Shown: one piece after another, positions 11,026-23,437 of the stretch | Layout of the letters: each line of letters begins with the position of its first letter | Numbering within the stretch: position 1 is the first letter of the stretch | Assembly: GCA_922989275.2 (NCBI GenBank) | Contig: OV277869.1 | Coordinates: forward strand, 43,260,189 to 43,324,188 | Reading direction: 5' to 3' | Origin: Gari tellinella | Lineage: Eukaryota; Mollusca; Bivalvia; Cardiida; Psammobiidae | DNA: 64,000 bases | The notes under the pieces: generated by a model | What the model was told of the DNA's origin: nothing | What the model saw: only the letters and a program-made list of their open reading frames with translations | The model's database searches: none | Made by a program: the position numbers and the translations under genes

Positions 11026-11660
11026 AGCTTAAAAAATAATATTGTTGTTTTTGAAAAGTTGACACACCATTTATTATGATTAATTCGTATGCCGTCAATT
11101 GTTCTGTTATCTGCTTTGAAAACAATTGTTACCTAAACTACTGTTTTCAAAACAGGTAGCGAAGCGATACAAAACCGATAAGAGCTACAAGCAGTTCAAA
11201 TCCAGATCAGATGCCGTGAACCGCGACGTCTGATCAGGACCCGAACTGTGTGCAAAGCCGACCTCAAACAGTGAATTCCTTCGCTGATGGTTTAAGTCCA
11301 AAGTAGACGCCGTGCGAATCGACGTCTTATCAGAATGCAAATTGTTAGTAAAATTCAACTATCCCATTAACATTTTTGTTATTTGCTTTGAAGACTGTAT
11401 ATATTATTACATGTACATGTATTTTCAAAACGGATAGAGTACCGATGAAATACTGATACCAATTTCAATCAGCTCCAATCCAGATCAGACGTCGCGTGGC
11501 ACGACGCCTGATCAGGATCCAACCTGCGTGAAACATTGACTTAAGTTTCAAATGGACCGGTAAACATACCCATTATTGCTTCGCTTACAGTTCGAATCCA
11601 GAACAAACGCCGTGCGATGCGACGTCATTTTTTAGGATCCAGACTGTTAGTAAAGACAAC
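11026..11660. repeat. Cluster of decayed CAAACAG-type hairpins
   Basis: At least three degraded palindromes are visible: near 11190-11255 (CCAGATCAGATGCCG with CGACGTCTGATCAGG), 11290-11345, and 11470-11530 (CAGATCAGACGTCGCG with GACGCCTGATCAGG). A fourth near 11590-11650 is weaker. Pairing survives better than sequence identity to the family. The interval 11661-12480 is AT-rich with one further decayed hairpin at about 11933-11995 and no gene. Confidence 0.5.
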
Positions 11661-12419
11661 TATTGCCGCCTATGTCGGGAAATGGTTTACAATTCATCGG
11701 TTACTCAGTAACATTTGATGTGCACCCCTTTAGTCTATGTGTTTCATTCTAGGAAACACATTGAATCAATAGGGACTCAGTCATGTACTATTGTTTTTTA
11801 ATTTGGTGTCAGTCTCTTAAGTTGTTTCGTTTCACTGTCACAGAAACTGCTTTAAGTGACTGCTACATTGATATTGTATATATAAATGCATTAAAATGGG
11901 ATATTATTCTTTCTAGAAATAAAAGTGGCCAACAGTTCGGAGCCTAGTCTGACGCCGAGCTTCTCGGCGTTTAATTTGGCTCAAATCTGTTTGTATAATA
12001 CTCACGGGATATTATAATTATTATTGGAAATATATATGGCAACCCTGTTCATTAACTTTATCAATAACATATGATGTCAAACCAAAATTTTGTGTATCAC
12101 GTTGGTGTAGTTAAATATCGCCGATACTTGTCTGGAAAAATGTTAACATATCCCCTTTTATATTCATTTATTATTTTGATGATTAACATGGTGTACATAT
12201 ATTTATATAATAACTATAATTAATAATAATAATATGTGATAAAGGGAGATAATAAGTCGACTCCAATATGTATGCAGTAAACAGCGCTGCTTCCTCTGTA
12301 CATATTAGTTGACTAATTAGCTGAAACCAATAGATCAATATTTTCTGTACAAAACTTGTCATAATGAATTGAATAGTTAAGGACACTTTTCTCCCATAAT
12401 GAATCTAAATATCAAATTT

Positions 12420-12552
12420 ATATACAGAGAAGAACACGTTATTCTCCTTATATTAGCTTGTTAGCCGAAGCAATTATTTTCAATGCAAATAGCCTGAAGC
12501 CTGGCCAGATGCTGGACAACCCGGTGCCAGGTGAGGCTAAAAGCTATTTGCC
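12420..12552 (+). repeat. Highly decayed T1-like hairpin
   Basis: GCAAATAGCCTGAAGCCTGG (12486 on) is partly complementary to the stretch ending AAAGCTATTTGC (12552), around a decayed CCGG-type apex. The upstream CACGTTATTCTCC resembles the T1 terminus. An old copy, useful for dating the family relative to the near-identical T1 copies elsewhere. Confidence 0.45.
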
Positions 12553-12563
12553 GATGAGTTCAA

Positions 12564-12594
<31 letters not shown>

Positions 12595-14740
12595 TAATTT
12601 ATCAATGAATAACAGAAATATGTAGCCATAACCGGATTTGGTATTGATGTATATTTTGTATATTACATGTATGTATGCTCATGGACTATTAAGTCTATTG
12701 CAGAAATAAACTAAACTAAACTATATGGAATTCTTCTGCCTGAGGTGATTTACTTCTTTTTGAATGGAGAACTTTTAGAGCTTCAGTCTTCTTGGGCTGT
12801 AGTACATATCGTTCTCGGTTAGCGAAGTGCTCTGCTATGTTTATGAGTGTCTGGATGTCTGCAGAGTTGGCACAGTTAAGGGTAATGTCATCGGCGCATG
12901 CAGATGCACGGCATTTAATATTTCCTATGTTACAACCCAAGTATATGTGCTCTAAAAAATTTAACAGTGGGTTGACATAAAGCTTACAACAATCAGTACT
13001 GAGAATGCCCCCTTGCCTAACGCCTTGGCTTACTATGAAGGGGTCTGACTTGCAATTGAGAAGCTTGACCACACTGCTGGCTCCACGGTGTAGATCTTCA
13101 ATGATTGTCCATAACCTATCCTTTACGCCAGCTTGGTATACTCTCCTCATAAGATGGGCGTGGTCAACAACGTTGAAGGCAGCTTTGGTGTCAAGAAATA
13201 TTAGACTAAATGGCCTCCCTTCCTCCTTGAATTCTCTTGTAACTTCCTCGACTATGAGAGCTGCATGTAATTGAGATGTCTTAGCATTAAACCCTCTTTG
13301 ATAGTGACTTTGAGTCTTAAGTACTGCGGGTTGGATTCGTTCCTTTATGATAGCTTCAATGAGCTTTTCAATCACAGGTAGCACAGTGATACCTCTGTAG
13401 TTTGTCACTTCACTACGCTCGCCTTTGTTTTTGAAGACTGGTGTTAAGAATCCTGCTTTCAACGAGGGTGGGGCTTTTCCTATTTTTAAGATACAGTTTA
13501 ACAAGTGAAGAATATTTGACCGGAGTACTTGCCCTCCATGAATGATGCTTTCAACAGATATCCCATAAATGTCAGCGGCTTTACCACGATTTAGGGAATT
13601 TATTGCGTGCTGTAGTTCTTCCATTTTGACCTCTTCTGCCTCTTCTACACTAGCGATATTCCTAATATGGCCCAGCTCCATGTTAACAATTTGGTGATAG
13701 TCATCATCGAAGTTATGGTTTTCAGAGGGTTCAGCCAGTCTGCTAAAATGCTTTCTAAATCCTGCGATGATCTCTTCTTGTCCTGAATGCATCACCCCAT
13801 CGACATTTATGTCCTCAATCAGGAACGCTTTATTCTTTCTCTGTCTGTTAACTAGCTTGTGGAACAGGGAAGGATCCCTATGTCGAGTGCAGATGATATT
13901 CTCCTTGTCGTTTGACCTTCTTCGTGCAACCTCACATCTTATAGAGCTTCTTAGTTGCTTTTTCCGGACTTTGAGGTCGGCTAGGAGAAGACTATCCGGA
14001 CTAGAAGACATTTCATTATTCCTCCATGTCTTGTATGCCTTTCTCACATCCTTTAGTGCAGTTCCTATTGTCGGGGTCCATACCTTTAGCTTTGGTTTTG
14101 ATTTATGAATCTTAATCTCTGAGGAGAATTCTCTCACTACTATCTGTACAGTGTCCATTAGTTTCAATGTATAGTCCTCTAGCTGAGGAGTATTTGTAAT
14201 ATTTGCCGTATCTAACCCTAGGATCCTTTTCTGGATTTCTTGTTCATAGAGATCGGTGTTTACTTTTTGCCAGTTAGTCTTAAGTTATATCTCCTGACGG
14301 CACTGGTAGGCTTACTCTTACTTATCTGTACATTCAGTTCACTTCTTATCAATATTGGGTGATGACCTGAGGTGTTTTCACATAGTCAAGACATCACAGT
14401 TTTAGGATGACAGGTTAGTGTCTGTGAATTTTTTACAAGAAAATAGTCAATTTCGGTGCAATCAGCGCCCGACGGTAATATGAAGGTTTTACCAGCATTG
14501 TTGTCGCTTAGGTTATATTCACTTATTAGAGAGTGAAGGTGGCTTTCTCTTGTTGTTTTTGGTCCATTTTCAGACAGGTGCGTGTTTAAATCACCACCCA
14601 CAATAAGATCGTGCGAGACGCTATCTTTTTCGAGTATCTCGGAAAGGATGTCAACACACTCTTGGAATTCTTGTAAACGATTAGTTACCTGCGTGCGGTT
14701 ATTTGTTGTGTAGGACACTGGGCACCAGTCGGTTTATGGA
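12553..14740 (-). pseudogene. Antisense non-LTR retrotransposon with endonuclease and RT remnants
   Basis: Read on the minus strand, an APE-type endonuclease piece (about 14386-14736) shows IVGGDLNTHLSE and, later, CTEIDYFLV. It is followed by a GHHPILI-type motif near 14355, where the frame is broken, and then by a 483-codon RT frame (14167-12716). RT landmarks: NYRGITVLPVIEKLIE, QRGFNAKTSQLHAAL, the catalytic aspartate in FLDTKAAFNVVDHAHLM, SQGVRQGGILST, and ACADDITLNC with CADD instead of YADD. The RT stops abruptly after the palm, so the thumb is missing. On the minus strand a TTATTA microsatellite at 12564-12596 could be its 3' tail. The frameshifts between domains and the missing thumb make it inactive. 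The lost thumb region resembles the fragment at 8755-9045, so both may be one family. Confidence 0.8.
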
Positions 14741-15542
14741 AAATTACTGTCCGTCCAAAAGTACTGACGGTAGTATCTAGTATACACAATCTAATTACCT
14801 AGGCCTTACCTAAATCTTTATTCATGCTTGAAGGGCCAAATTATTATGTAAAGTGATACAATTTTTTTTATCAACTTTCATCAAATAGATTCTGATTAAT
14901 GGGATACAAATGCCAAACATAGACTAATTAAGATCTATGCGACCACCTGTTGCGGGACCAGTGGTGTTTGTTTCAGGTGTGTTACTGTATTGCTTTAGGT
15001 CTCATTCTCATAATGACATCTCTGATATGCATACAATATCGGATTAAAATGAAACTTTGATATCCAAAACGTCTAAGATAATGTAGGGCATAATATCTTA
15101 ATCACAGCTAACATACAGTGAAATCACGGCTGGTTATACAGTAAATTTATATAAAAAAGCAGCTAGTCATACACCATTTCAGTTTGTAGAAAACACATTA
15201 TGTTGTGTTTTTCTGTTCATATTTCAATAACAGACACTTCAGGTGCATTAATATATTCTCGCTGCGAGTGATAATTATTAATTTGATAGCAGAAATGTAC
15301 TAAAGGTGTTACTGGAACAGTTTTAAATCACGCTTCCACGGCGCGTCGGTAAGCGGTGCCAGTGATCAGAAGCTTATTTTAGAGAGATCTTGCTTCAGAT
15401 TCGGAAGATATTTGGTGAACTGAAAAGAATTTATCATGCAAGTGTACTGGACCATATATTACAATTGTTTGTATACAAAGGGCTGTAAAATAAAGGTAAA
15501 TCTTACCGGCTTCGCTTGAGTGTGGCTTATTTCGCGACATTT

Positions 15543-15597
15543 TGTCGACTCGCTGATCGCAGCTTCCGGAAGGTATACACCAGAGTTTACATACTGT
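15543..15597 (-). repeat. Inverse copy of the 55-bp segment at 7826-7880
   Basis: Contains TCGACTCGCTGATCGCAGCT and TTCCGGAAGGTATACACC, the complement of the segment at 7826-7880, with about one mismatch. The flanks 14741-15542 and 15598-15759 carry no gene or other repeat I can identify. Confidence 0.5.
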
Positions 15598-15759
15598 GAG
15601 TACCCTCTGCTTTAAACTATCGTCTGCATAATTATCGTTTGTAACTGAATGTTTCAAAATAAATTTCTGAATATATTTTCCCTCCATTTTCATGAACTAT
15701 AAGAAATGTGAAACTGTAAAATAATGAGTACCTTGGCGCCTTTTATAGGTCTAAACTTA

Positions 15760-15990
15760 ACTTCTGTATTACGACCACTTAAAGAAAGGCTAACTTATTG
15801 TATAAAACAAGTGACAGCTTAAAGCAAGACGACAGTTAAACACAGGGCTAAAGGAGATTTCTGTTTTACTGTCACCTTGCTTTAAGAAGTCATCTGTCGC
15901 AAACACCCATTACTTAAAACAATTTAGTGGTCGTAATGGGAAGGTTGTCGCACAAGAGGTGTGGTCGTTATAAAGAGGTCGTACTGTATT
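15760..15990 (+). mobile_element. T2 MITE, degenerate
   Basis: The left part GTATTACGACCACTTAAAG and the right part AAGAGGTCGTACTGTA are T2-like. Central hairpin arms AAAGCAAGACGACAGTTAAA and GGAGATTTCTGTTTTACTGT are about 60 bp apart. It is more diverged than the copy at 19283-19490. The following 15991-16640 holds only one decayed hairpin (about 16233-16285). Confidence 0.65.
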
Positions 15991-17007
15991 TTCAGATGCT
16001 CAATGTGCGATGATTTGCAGGAGAGGGATTAATATTAGAAAAGGGGTTATTATTCTCCTAAAACGGTCTTATTGGCTGACAGCATGCACGCTCCTTTCTT
16101 TGTTTATAGTATAAATTCTGTGATGAACGATTATCAACACGAATATGGTAACATCAACACAATGAACCCTAGCGACGGCTATGCTCGTTCTTTACAAACA
16201 GCGTATCTGTAAAGAATACAACTGTCCACTGCAAACAGTGTAGACTTAGATCAGATGACTTTGACCAGGGTCTGCATTGTTTGCCATTTTGCATTGTAAT
16301 GCAGAAAACAACCTTAAAATAGTAATCAATCGATAAGTCTAAATCGGAAACTGAAATTGGCCATTAAAAGTTCCAAGGGTGAATGAGTTAATAATTCAGA
16401 TCCAAGTAAGGTACTTAATTAATTTCTTCAGAATAAGAGATTAACAAAACCTTGGCACGTCCATACACCATCAAACTTGTTCAGCTGATTTCCATTTTAA
16501 ACTTACATATAGAGATTACACATTTTCTGTTTGAAAGTAATACCCAAAAAAAGTGTTGTCTTTGCACTAAAAACACTTTGCATTTCGGCTGTTAATTTAT
16601 ACGGACCTGTAAATTTACTAATACATATATGTAACACGTGAAAATGGTACGCGACACTCCACTATACCAAGATGTACTCACAAGCCAACTTTGATAGCCG
16701 TGATTCTATATAGTATCTCTTATATAGTAAAAAAATAAAGGTAACTGTGACCTGAATATGGCACTTGACACTCCGCCATCCGAAGATATCGCATTTGTAC
16801 AGGACTTATAATTATATTCCAGATACGTCTTTTATTTAAAGGAGGTCAACAATCAAGGTACTACTCACCGTGACATGAAAATGGACTGCTACACTCCGTA
16901 TTCTTAAGATGTACTAAAATATTACTTTCAGTATTGTTACCTGATGTGGTATAGAAAATATGTATTCGGAAAGCTTTCTTTATCATTGAGATCAGGGGAA
17001 AAGATCA

Positions 17008-17022
17008 AGGTCACAGTGACCT
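17008..17022. promoter_or_regulatory. Perfect IR3 nuclear-receptor-type palindrome (site 1)
   Basis: AGGTCA CAG TGACCT. It matches the estrogen-response-element consensus exactly. It lies within the degenerate tandem array, so it may simply be repeat consensus, not a functional element of a nearby gene; no gene lies within about 2 kb. Confidence 0.4.
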
Positions 17023-17582
17023 GAAAATAATATTGATAACTCTGTCAGACCACAAATGTACAATATAATACTGGTACAGTGTAACCCTAACTAATGCGCT
17101 GAAGGACATATATTCAGAAAAATCTTGTTTGTTTTTTAATTGTTTTCAAAGGTCAATGTCACAGTAACCTGAAATGTATACAGGACACTTTTGCCACCCA
17201 AAAATGTAGGTACATAAAACAGTTGACACCTCTTGCTGACTATAGATATCCCTAGCTGGATGTACTGTAGAAAATATGTTCCAGACAGGTTGTTTAGTCA
17301 AAGGTCATAACTCCAGTCAACTGACCTGAATAATACGCTATACTTTGCGATCCCACGGTGTCTTCACACACCAAATTGTACATCCCTAGCTGCTGTGATA
17401 TACTAAATAATATAATGTTCCAGATAATATTTACTTATTATTGAAGTCAAAAGTCAAGGTCAAAGTCAAAGTCAGATGAAAATGGTTAGATACAAAATGT
17501 AGTTACACACTGTATATGTAGCTGATGTAGTATAGACATATGCTCCGGACAAGCATTTTTCTATAATTGAGGTCAAAGCTCA

Positions 17583-17597
17583 AGGTCACGGTGACCT
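17583..17597. promoter_or_regulatory. Perfect IR3 nuclear-receptor-type palindrome (site 2)
   Basis: AGGTCA CGG TGACCT, preceded by CTCA. Same comments as for site 1. The other units have one or more substitutions in either half-site. Confidence 0.4.
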
Positions 17598-18095
17598 GAA
17601 CATGATATGCCACACTTTACAACTCCGACAAACATGTGCTGAAGGGAATGTTATCAGGACAAGCTTTTTTATAATTGAGGTCAAAGGGCAAGGTCGGGGT
17701 CTCATTGCCCTGAAAAAAGTATGCGACACTCAGCCATTCCAAGATATACTCACAGGCCAAATTAGTCGCCCTAGTTGATATGATATGTGCAATTTAGTCC
17801 GGATAAGAATTACATACATGCATACACGCGCGGACGAACGAACGTACTGACACACTCACATTTTAATCGCTATATCTCACCAAAGCTATGTTTTGGGACC
17901 ATTAAAAACCCGTCTTGTAAGGGACCTCCTTGTACTATGACCCACTGTTGCCAATACGGTGAGGGTGACATTAGTATTTCTCATTTAAAAGAGGCTAAAC
18001 GTAAACACAATGCAATTAAATCCAAGCAGTTGTAGGTTATTGAGAAATATTAACGATTTGTTAAACCTGAATGGAAAGTAGTTTAATCCTTCCAT

Positions 18096-18320
18096 TCTCA
18101 ATGACGTATGAAAGCACATTTGCAAACAGTTTGGATCCTGATCAGACGCCGCGTGACGCGGCGTCTGATCATGATCCAAACTTTTTTGCACTCGTATCGA
18201 TATGTTTTAAGTCATACGACATTGAACCTTACTTTGAAACGATCTTGCAAACAACAAAATTTAAGCTGATGTTAATGAAACGGTGAAGGGGTAAACATCT
18301 CACGAAACGTTTGGCATTGA
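18096..18320. mobile_element. P2-family hairpin MITE
   Basis: Begins with CATTCTCAATGACGTATG. Hairpin at 18121-18187 with GTTTGGATCCTGATCAGACG arms and a CGTGACG apex. The right part contains TTGCAAACAACAAAATTT and ends in AACGGTGAAGGGGTAAA. The stretch 17801-18095 before it shows nothing recognisable. Confidence 0.6.
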
Positions 18321-18457
18321 AAGGGTTAAAACCTGATCACACACCGAGTTACTTTGAGTATTGTCTGCTGATTGAAACGGTTTGCAATGGACATAAGTGT
18401 TTGTGCTATCATGGTTATTAGGAAACTATTACGTCGTTCGTCATATTATATTTTGGC

Positions 18458-18709
18458 TTAACCCTTTCCCCAATAGAAGCGCCTTTTAGCGGATATGATT
18501 TATTCATCCGCTGAAGAAAATAGTTCCAGTTTATACCTTCATGAACAAATACCATTACAAATATTTTATATAGCCTAGCAGATGGTGGTTTAAAGCAGGC
18601 TGAAAGTAAATCAGAATGTGCCTTAAGGCACATTCTGATTTACTTTCAACCTGCTTTAATTGATCCCCGGTCTTTAATGTTATAAACAGGTTATTGGATA
18701 AAGGGTTAA
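18458..18709 (+). mobile_element. P3 MITE, intact
   Basis: TTAA at 18458-18461 and 18706-18709 flank CCCTTTCCCCAATAGAAGCG and TGGATAAAGGG. The central hairpin around 18590-18658 has arms AAAGCAGGCTGAAAGTAAAT and CAGAATGTGCC with the apex TTAA. Compared with 1706-1957, the stem has compensated changes (GCGCC/GGCGC versus GTGCC/GGCAC). 18710-19282 is AT-rich with no feature. Confidence 0.75.
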
Positions 18710-19282
18710 AATATAGTCTGTATTATTTTCAATGTTTTAGTGTTGGCATTTTGAAGAAACTAATATTACAATGTATATGAGTATTAATTGGAATTACGTG
18801 TTTACACTAATAACTAAAGTATATAATGATGATTATGTTTCACTTACAATTTACCAATTATTAACCTTAATATCTTTCAGATTAGATATATCTACATGTT
18901 TTCAATAAAATATTGTTATGTGTTGGCATATCAAATCATTCAACTATAGTGACTTGTACGTGTGCAATTATCAAACAGAGTATAATAGTGACCGATACAC
19001 TTGTCCTATGATGATAGTACAAATATTATCCTACAATACATTGTACAGCAATCCGAAATAGTTCAAAATGGACAAGATTTGATAATAATTTGGTTATTGT
19101 CTATCTTAGTATTTAGCGATCAATAAGCTAACTCTGGCATGAGATTAAAAAGAACACTTACAAAATATTAACTAATGTGTGTGACTCAACTTTTAGTGAC
19201 ATGAATTGTATCTGCAAAACAGAATTGCTTCAAAGCAGGCACCGGCCATTGGATCCTAAACCGAACATCTCTATTTATATAA

Positions 19283-19490
19283 TACAGTAAAACCTCTCTA
19301 TAACAGCCACTAAAAGAAGGCTAATAAGTTGTATAAAAGGCAGGTGATAGCTTAAAGCAAGGTGACAGTAAAACAGAAATCTCCTAAAGGAGATTTCTGT
19401 TTTACTGTCGCCTTGCTTTAAGCAATCACCTGTCATAAACACCTAATAACTAACACAAATTAGTGGCTGTTATAGAGAGGTTTTACTGTA
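19283..19490 (+). mobile_element. T2 MITE, best copy
   Basis: TACAGTAAAACCTCTCTATA at the left and TATAGAGAGGTTTTACTGTA at the right form a perfect terminal inverted repeat of about 20 bp including the TA. Both continue with C-A/G-CCACTAA. Central hairpin arms GCTTAAAGCAAGGTGACAGT and AAAACAGAAATCTCC with an imperfect base. Length 208 bp. TA flanks and CAGT ends fit pogo/Tc1-mariner-mobilised MITEs (inference). Confidence 0.8.
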
Positions 19491-19551
19491 TGGCAAAGAA
19501 GTTCTATAATTTCAGACTTTCTGTAGACGACCTTTTGAAGTATGAGCTTTT

Positions 19552-19752
19552 AACCCTTAGCCCGCCAAATAAATTGTCGTCTGCTATATTTCTCGTCTGC
19601 TTCAAGTTTCAAAGTTGCTCAAAATTGCTGAAAATGTTGTCCGAGTGTCAAACAGCTTGGATCCGGATGAGACGCCGAGTTACTCGGCGTCTCATCCGGA
19701 TCCAAGCTGTTTGCATATGGAGCTATAGTCGTGACTGGCAGGCTAAGGGTTA
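19552..19752. mobile_element. P2-like hairpin MITE
   Basis: TTAACCCTTAGCCCGCC at the left and GGCAGGCTAAGGGTTAA at the right are clean inverted ends with TTAA. The hairpin (19647-19714) has GCTTGGATCCGGATGAGACG arms and the apex GAGTTACTC. This is a variant stem in which GATGAGACG replaces GATCAGACG and is matched by CGTCTCATC on the other side. The following 19753-20702 has only decayed hairpin pieces (about 20090, 20505). Confidence 0.7.
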
Positions 19753-20702
19753 ACTTTTTCACGGCTAAATTATCGTCTGCTAAATATTGGCATCCCCAAT
19801 TTTATGCCAATTCAATTTGTTGAAATGTTGGCTAAATACGAATTAATACGAGTACTAAACATCTTATCTGGATCCACACTGTTTGCAAATATGAACGACT
19901 GGTACAATTAGGATTGAAGGAGTCAAATCAGCGTCAAGGTAGTTGAAAGGGCCAATTAGCTGTATAGGGGATCGCGTGCCACTTCAATCACCGTTAGTTG
20001 ACATCATACCACTTAAGAGAAAGTCACCAATTAGCCTCCGCCTGCAAAACGCCAATTGATTGGCATTTGGAAACAACTGAGATCTAGATCTGATCCAGAT
20101 CCAAATTGTTTGACACTTGTCTTGAACTGTAATCAATATTATAAATGAATGAAACACAGTTCAAGAAAAATTGCAGACCTAACTTTATGAAAATGCGATA
20201 TCAACGGCAAATGATCTGTCGACATGAACACGGTTGAACTTCGTAGTTAGTGCTTCTTAAAGGTCAATATACCATGTGCTTATAATATTATATTACTTTC
20301 TAATTTGTTTTACGACCTGCGCCAGGGAAAAGGTCACAAAGAACCTTAAAGCGTTCAAGTCTGAAGATGACGTAAATCTGCTTACAATAAATGTCTCATT
20401 AATTTGTTTTCAATCTGCTTTAATTGGCTACTTGTTATCCAATCACTGCGTTGCTCCGAGGATCCATCGGGCCCTCTCCATTGCCCGAGTACAATGATTA
20501 TCTGCGTTACACGACGTTTTATCAGGATCCAAACTTTTTGCAATCCTTGTCAATATTTCATAAGTTAAAAAAACTAAAATTTAAATTTGGGAAATAAAAA
20601 TTGTTAAAATTTGATGACGTAATGACAGTGACTGGGTTATGTTATGTACAATGACGTGAAGTATTGGACAATGAAGAACATTAGATGAGGTCACTAAGGA
20701 CT

Positions 20703-20918
20703 TTAACCTATTTGTGCCCACGACCCAATATATGGGTTAGGCAAACAGTGTAGACTCTGATCAGACGCCGCATCATGCGGCGTCTGATCAGAGTCTTCAC
20801 TGTTTGCTGATAGGAATTTCAATATAACACAAAATGAAAATAATTGTTTTTACCAGGTATCCCTTTGATAAAATGGACAAACCCAATATATAATGGAAGA
20901 ATCCACTGGATGGATTAA
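20703..20918 (+). mobile_element. P1 MITE
   Basis: TTAACCTATTTGTGCCCACG at the left and a GGATTAAATGG right end with TTAA. Perfect hairpin 20742-20808, apex GCATCATGC. Right-half diagnostic ATAGGAATTTCAATATAA. The region 20919-22219 that follows has no gene I can support. Confidence 0.75.
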
Positions 20919-22219
20919 ATGGAGAAGCAAGCGTTTTATTTAGCTTTTATTTTTCGAATTTATCTGAAAAGTGCAATATGGCACAGCGGGTTAACAGTAT
21001 TCTTTCTCGCAGAAATGAACAGACTTTCATCGCAAATAGTAGGCGTTTGACTCGGAGTCTGATTAGATTTTCCATTGTAAATGTTTTAAATATTTCGTCA
21101 ACATGTTCAAAGATAATAATGGCGTGTCTATTTGCTTGAAGTTTTGTTTTTATTTGGATATACCAACACCCCTAAGCATACACTCTCTTGTAGTAAACAC
21201 ACAGATAAACACAGACGCGCGCACGCGGGAAGGGCGAGCTCAAGCACACATATGCTAACTGTACAATTTCTTTTAAGGTGCATGTAAAGTGTTTTTGGGT
21301 GCATTTTTGAAAGGTGATTTTTTGTCATTATGGAGCAATGTTGCATAATTTCATATCAAAATGTTCGTATTATCGTATTGAAATGAACAAACTTATGAGA
21401 AAGGAAAACTGTGTATTTTGATTTTGAACAATATGTTTGGATTTGCATCAAAATGTGAAGCAAATTTTCCTGTATTGAAATTCAACAAACCCTTCCTCTA
21501 TATTAAAGAATATGCTTTACATAAGGTAGTAGTAGGAAATCCCTGACGAAATCCACTCAAATAAAGACAGAAGAAGTCATGGAATATTTGACAATTCTTT
21601 TCCAAAGTATGGTGGGCAACAGGAGCCTCTATCTAACAGTATTACATGTACATGTATGCATATGTAGACCGTATTGTTTTTCATCCTTTTTTATCAATTT
21701 GATTAACTGAATTATACATTAAGAATGCCTTGAGATCATTATTGGGCTCTGGGGAAAGGAGTTACTCATTTATAAGCCCACCCTCTTCTTAGAACTATCT
21801 GTGTCTTAGTACATGTTGCAAGATTTATACATGATTATTACAATTTTATTGCGGCTAACGATTATGCAATTGCTAATCAAATCCTAGGTCTCTTTATGCG
21901 TCTAAGAATGAAAACGTGTTCCTTACTTTGCACGTGCGCGGGGACAGGTGTTTCACTGTATACAGTACTGTACATGTAGGATTTACACTGACAATTACAC
22001 TGAATCAGTTTCAATCGGTACAGTACTTTTTAGCGCGACGAGTCTTGGTTAGAAGTCGATTTACCGTCAGCCACGCAGAAAACGCATCTATCGCTATAGA
22101 AATTAACGACTCGCAGATTGTTGAATTCGGGAAACATATTTGGTGGTGACAGTACTAAGAGATCTTCAAACAGAGGAAACTCCTAGATGATATTCACACA
22201 AAGGCCGAAATACGATTTA

Positions 22220-22342
22220 CGAAGATACATTTTCACAGGAAGAATAATAAATCTGTGGAATAGCCTACCTGATCATATGATCTCTGCAATTACAACTAAC
22301 TCTTTCAAAAAATCGCCTAGACAAACAATTGGCAAAATATAG
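22220..22342 (+). pseudogene. 3'-terminal fragment of a CR1-like LINE ORF
   Basis: Translation gives RRYIFTGRIINLWNSLPDHM, then ISAITTNSFKK and a stop. The block 'F..R....WN.LP..V..A...N.FK..LD' is the conserved extreme C-terminus of many CR1/jockey-type LINE polyproteins (family knowledge). Nothing of the RT domain is attached. Transcription polarity is plus. Identity to any specific element cannot be decided here. Confidence 0.7.
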
Positions 22343-22469
22343 ACGTACTTTACAATAACTTTAATAAACCGGACCGGAAACAATAACAAAAATCAAGAAA
22401 TTATTGACGAAGAGGACCCTGCAGGACCTGTGTCGGAAAACAACCATAAATAACCATAAGTAACCATAA

Positions 22470-22870
22470 GTATTATTGCCTGAGTTGGGATAATGGAAAC
22501 TCGAAACCTTGACATGACCTTTTTTCCAGGAAATGCCAATGCTCAGCGTAACATCAATGGTTTAAATTACAAAATGATACAATTCATGCAAAATAATGGA
22601 CATGCCATTTTCCAGCTTGACGATGCAAAGCCTCACACGGCGCGTATCACCACAAAATTCCTTGCTAAAAATAAGATTTACGTATTGCTTTGACCTGCTT
22701 CATTCTCGGACATGGGCCCCATAGAACACATAACAGATGTGTTGGGAAACAGAGTCAAGACCAACCATCAAATGTATACCATAATGACCTCCAAAGTGCA
22801 CTTTTGTTAGAATGGCAACGTATTCAAAACGCTACGTAAATTCCATGAGGGGACATATTCTGCGAAGCAT
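22470..22870 (+). pseudogene. Tc1/mariner-like transposase fragment
   Basis: The reading frame contains FFPGNANAQRNINGL, FMQNNGHAIFQLDDAKPHTA and then RITTKFLAKN. After a frame change come SDMGPIEHITDVLG and LLEWQRIQNATY. These are the second-aspartate block (normally QDNA.PH) and the third catalytic region (SPD.NPIEH) of Tc1-like DDE transposases. Only the C-terminal half is present and the frame is broken by a stop at about 22693, so it is dead. No terminal repeats were found. Confidence 0.8.
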
Positions 22871-23437
22871 TTGCGAAATTGAGGTCACAGTGGTTACTGA
22901 TGACGTTTATAACATCACTGTAAGTGCGCAGTCAGTAATGTTTTATATCCAGATGCTGTGTTGTCATCTAATATTCGACCCCTCTCAGCAGAATTATTCA
23001 TTAAGGAATATGCAGAATCTGATTCTCATCCAATGCATTACACAGACACATGCATATGCCATTGAAGCTTCTTCGATTACAAAAATAATTAACCCGGCAT
23101 ACAAATTTATCAACAAAATTTATTTTTTTGAATTCTATGTAAAAAAATTATTTTGGGTCAATGTACTTTCTTAACTGATTTGCTAAATCATATTCAGTAC
23201 AGGGGTAAATGAAATGTAAACGTTACTGGTATAGCATGTCTAGCTGACATATAACTGATGAATAATAATACAAGGCTTTCTGGTTCCAACTTTGTTTACC
23301 ATAATAGTATGGGCGTGACGAGTGCTTTGTATAAAAGTATGAAAGAGCTTTTCGCAATGTCATAAATTCTGATTATTAAGGATAAATACACCGTTGCATT
23401 TGTTATCTTTTTCAGCTATATGACTACTAACGTTTAA

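Larger units (their letters stand above)
16641..17800 (+). repeat. Degenerate tandem array carrying AGGTCA palindromes
   Basis: About seven diverged units of roughly 140-170 bp. Each contains versions of AAGGTCAAGGTCACAGTGAC followed by CTGAA, then GACACTC..C.ATCC.AAGAT.T and CAAA.T....T.GCTG.TGTA. Two units retain the exact palindrome AGGTCA-N3-TGACCT (17008-17022 and 17583-17597), the textbook nuclear-receptor inverted repeat with 3-bp spacer. No reading frame spans the units. Function is unknown; the array itself is directly visible. Confidence 0.7.

Noticed and set aside
12792..14108. Plus-strand frames of 62-113 codons across this region
   Set aside because: Antisense shadows of the retrotransposon relic, whose endonuclease and RT motifs are on the minus strand.
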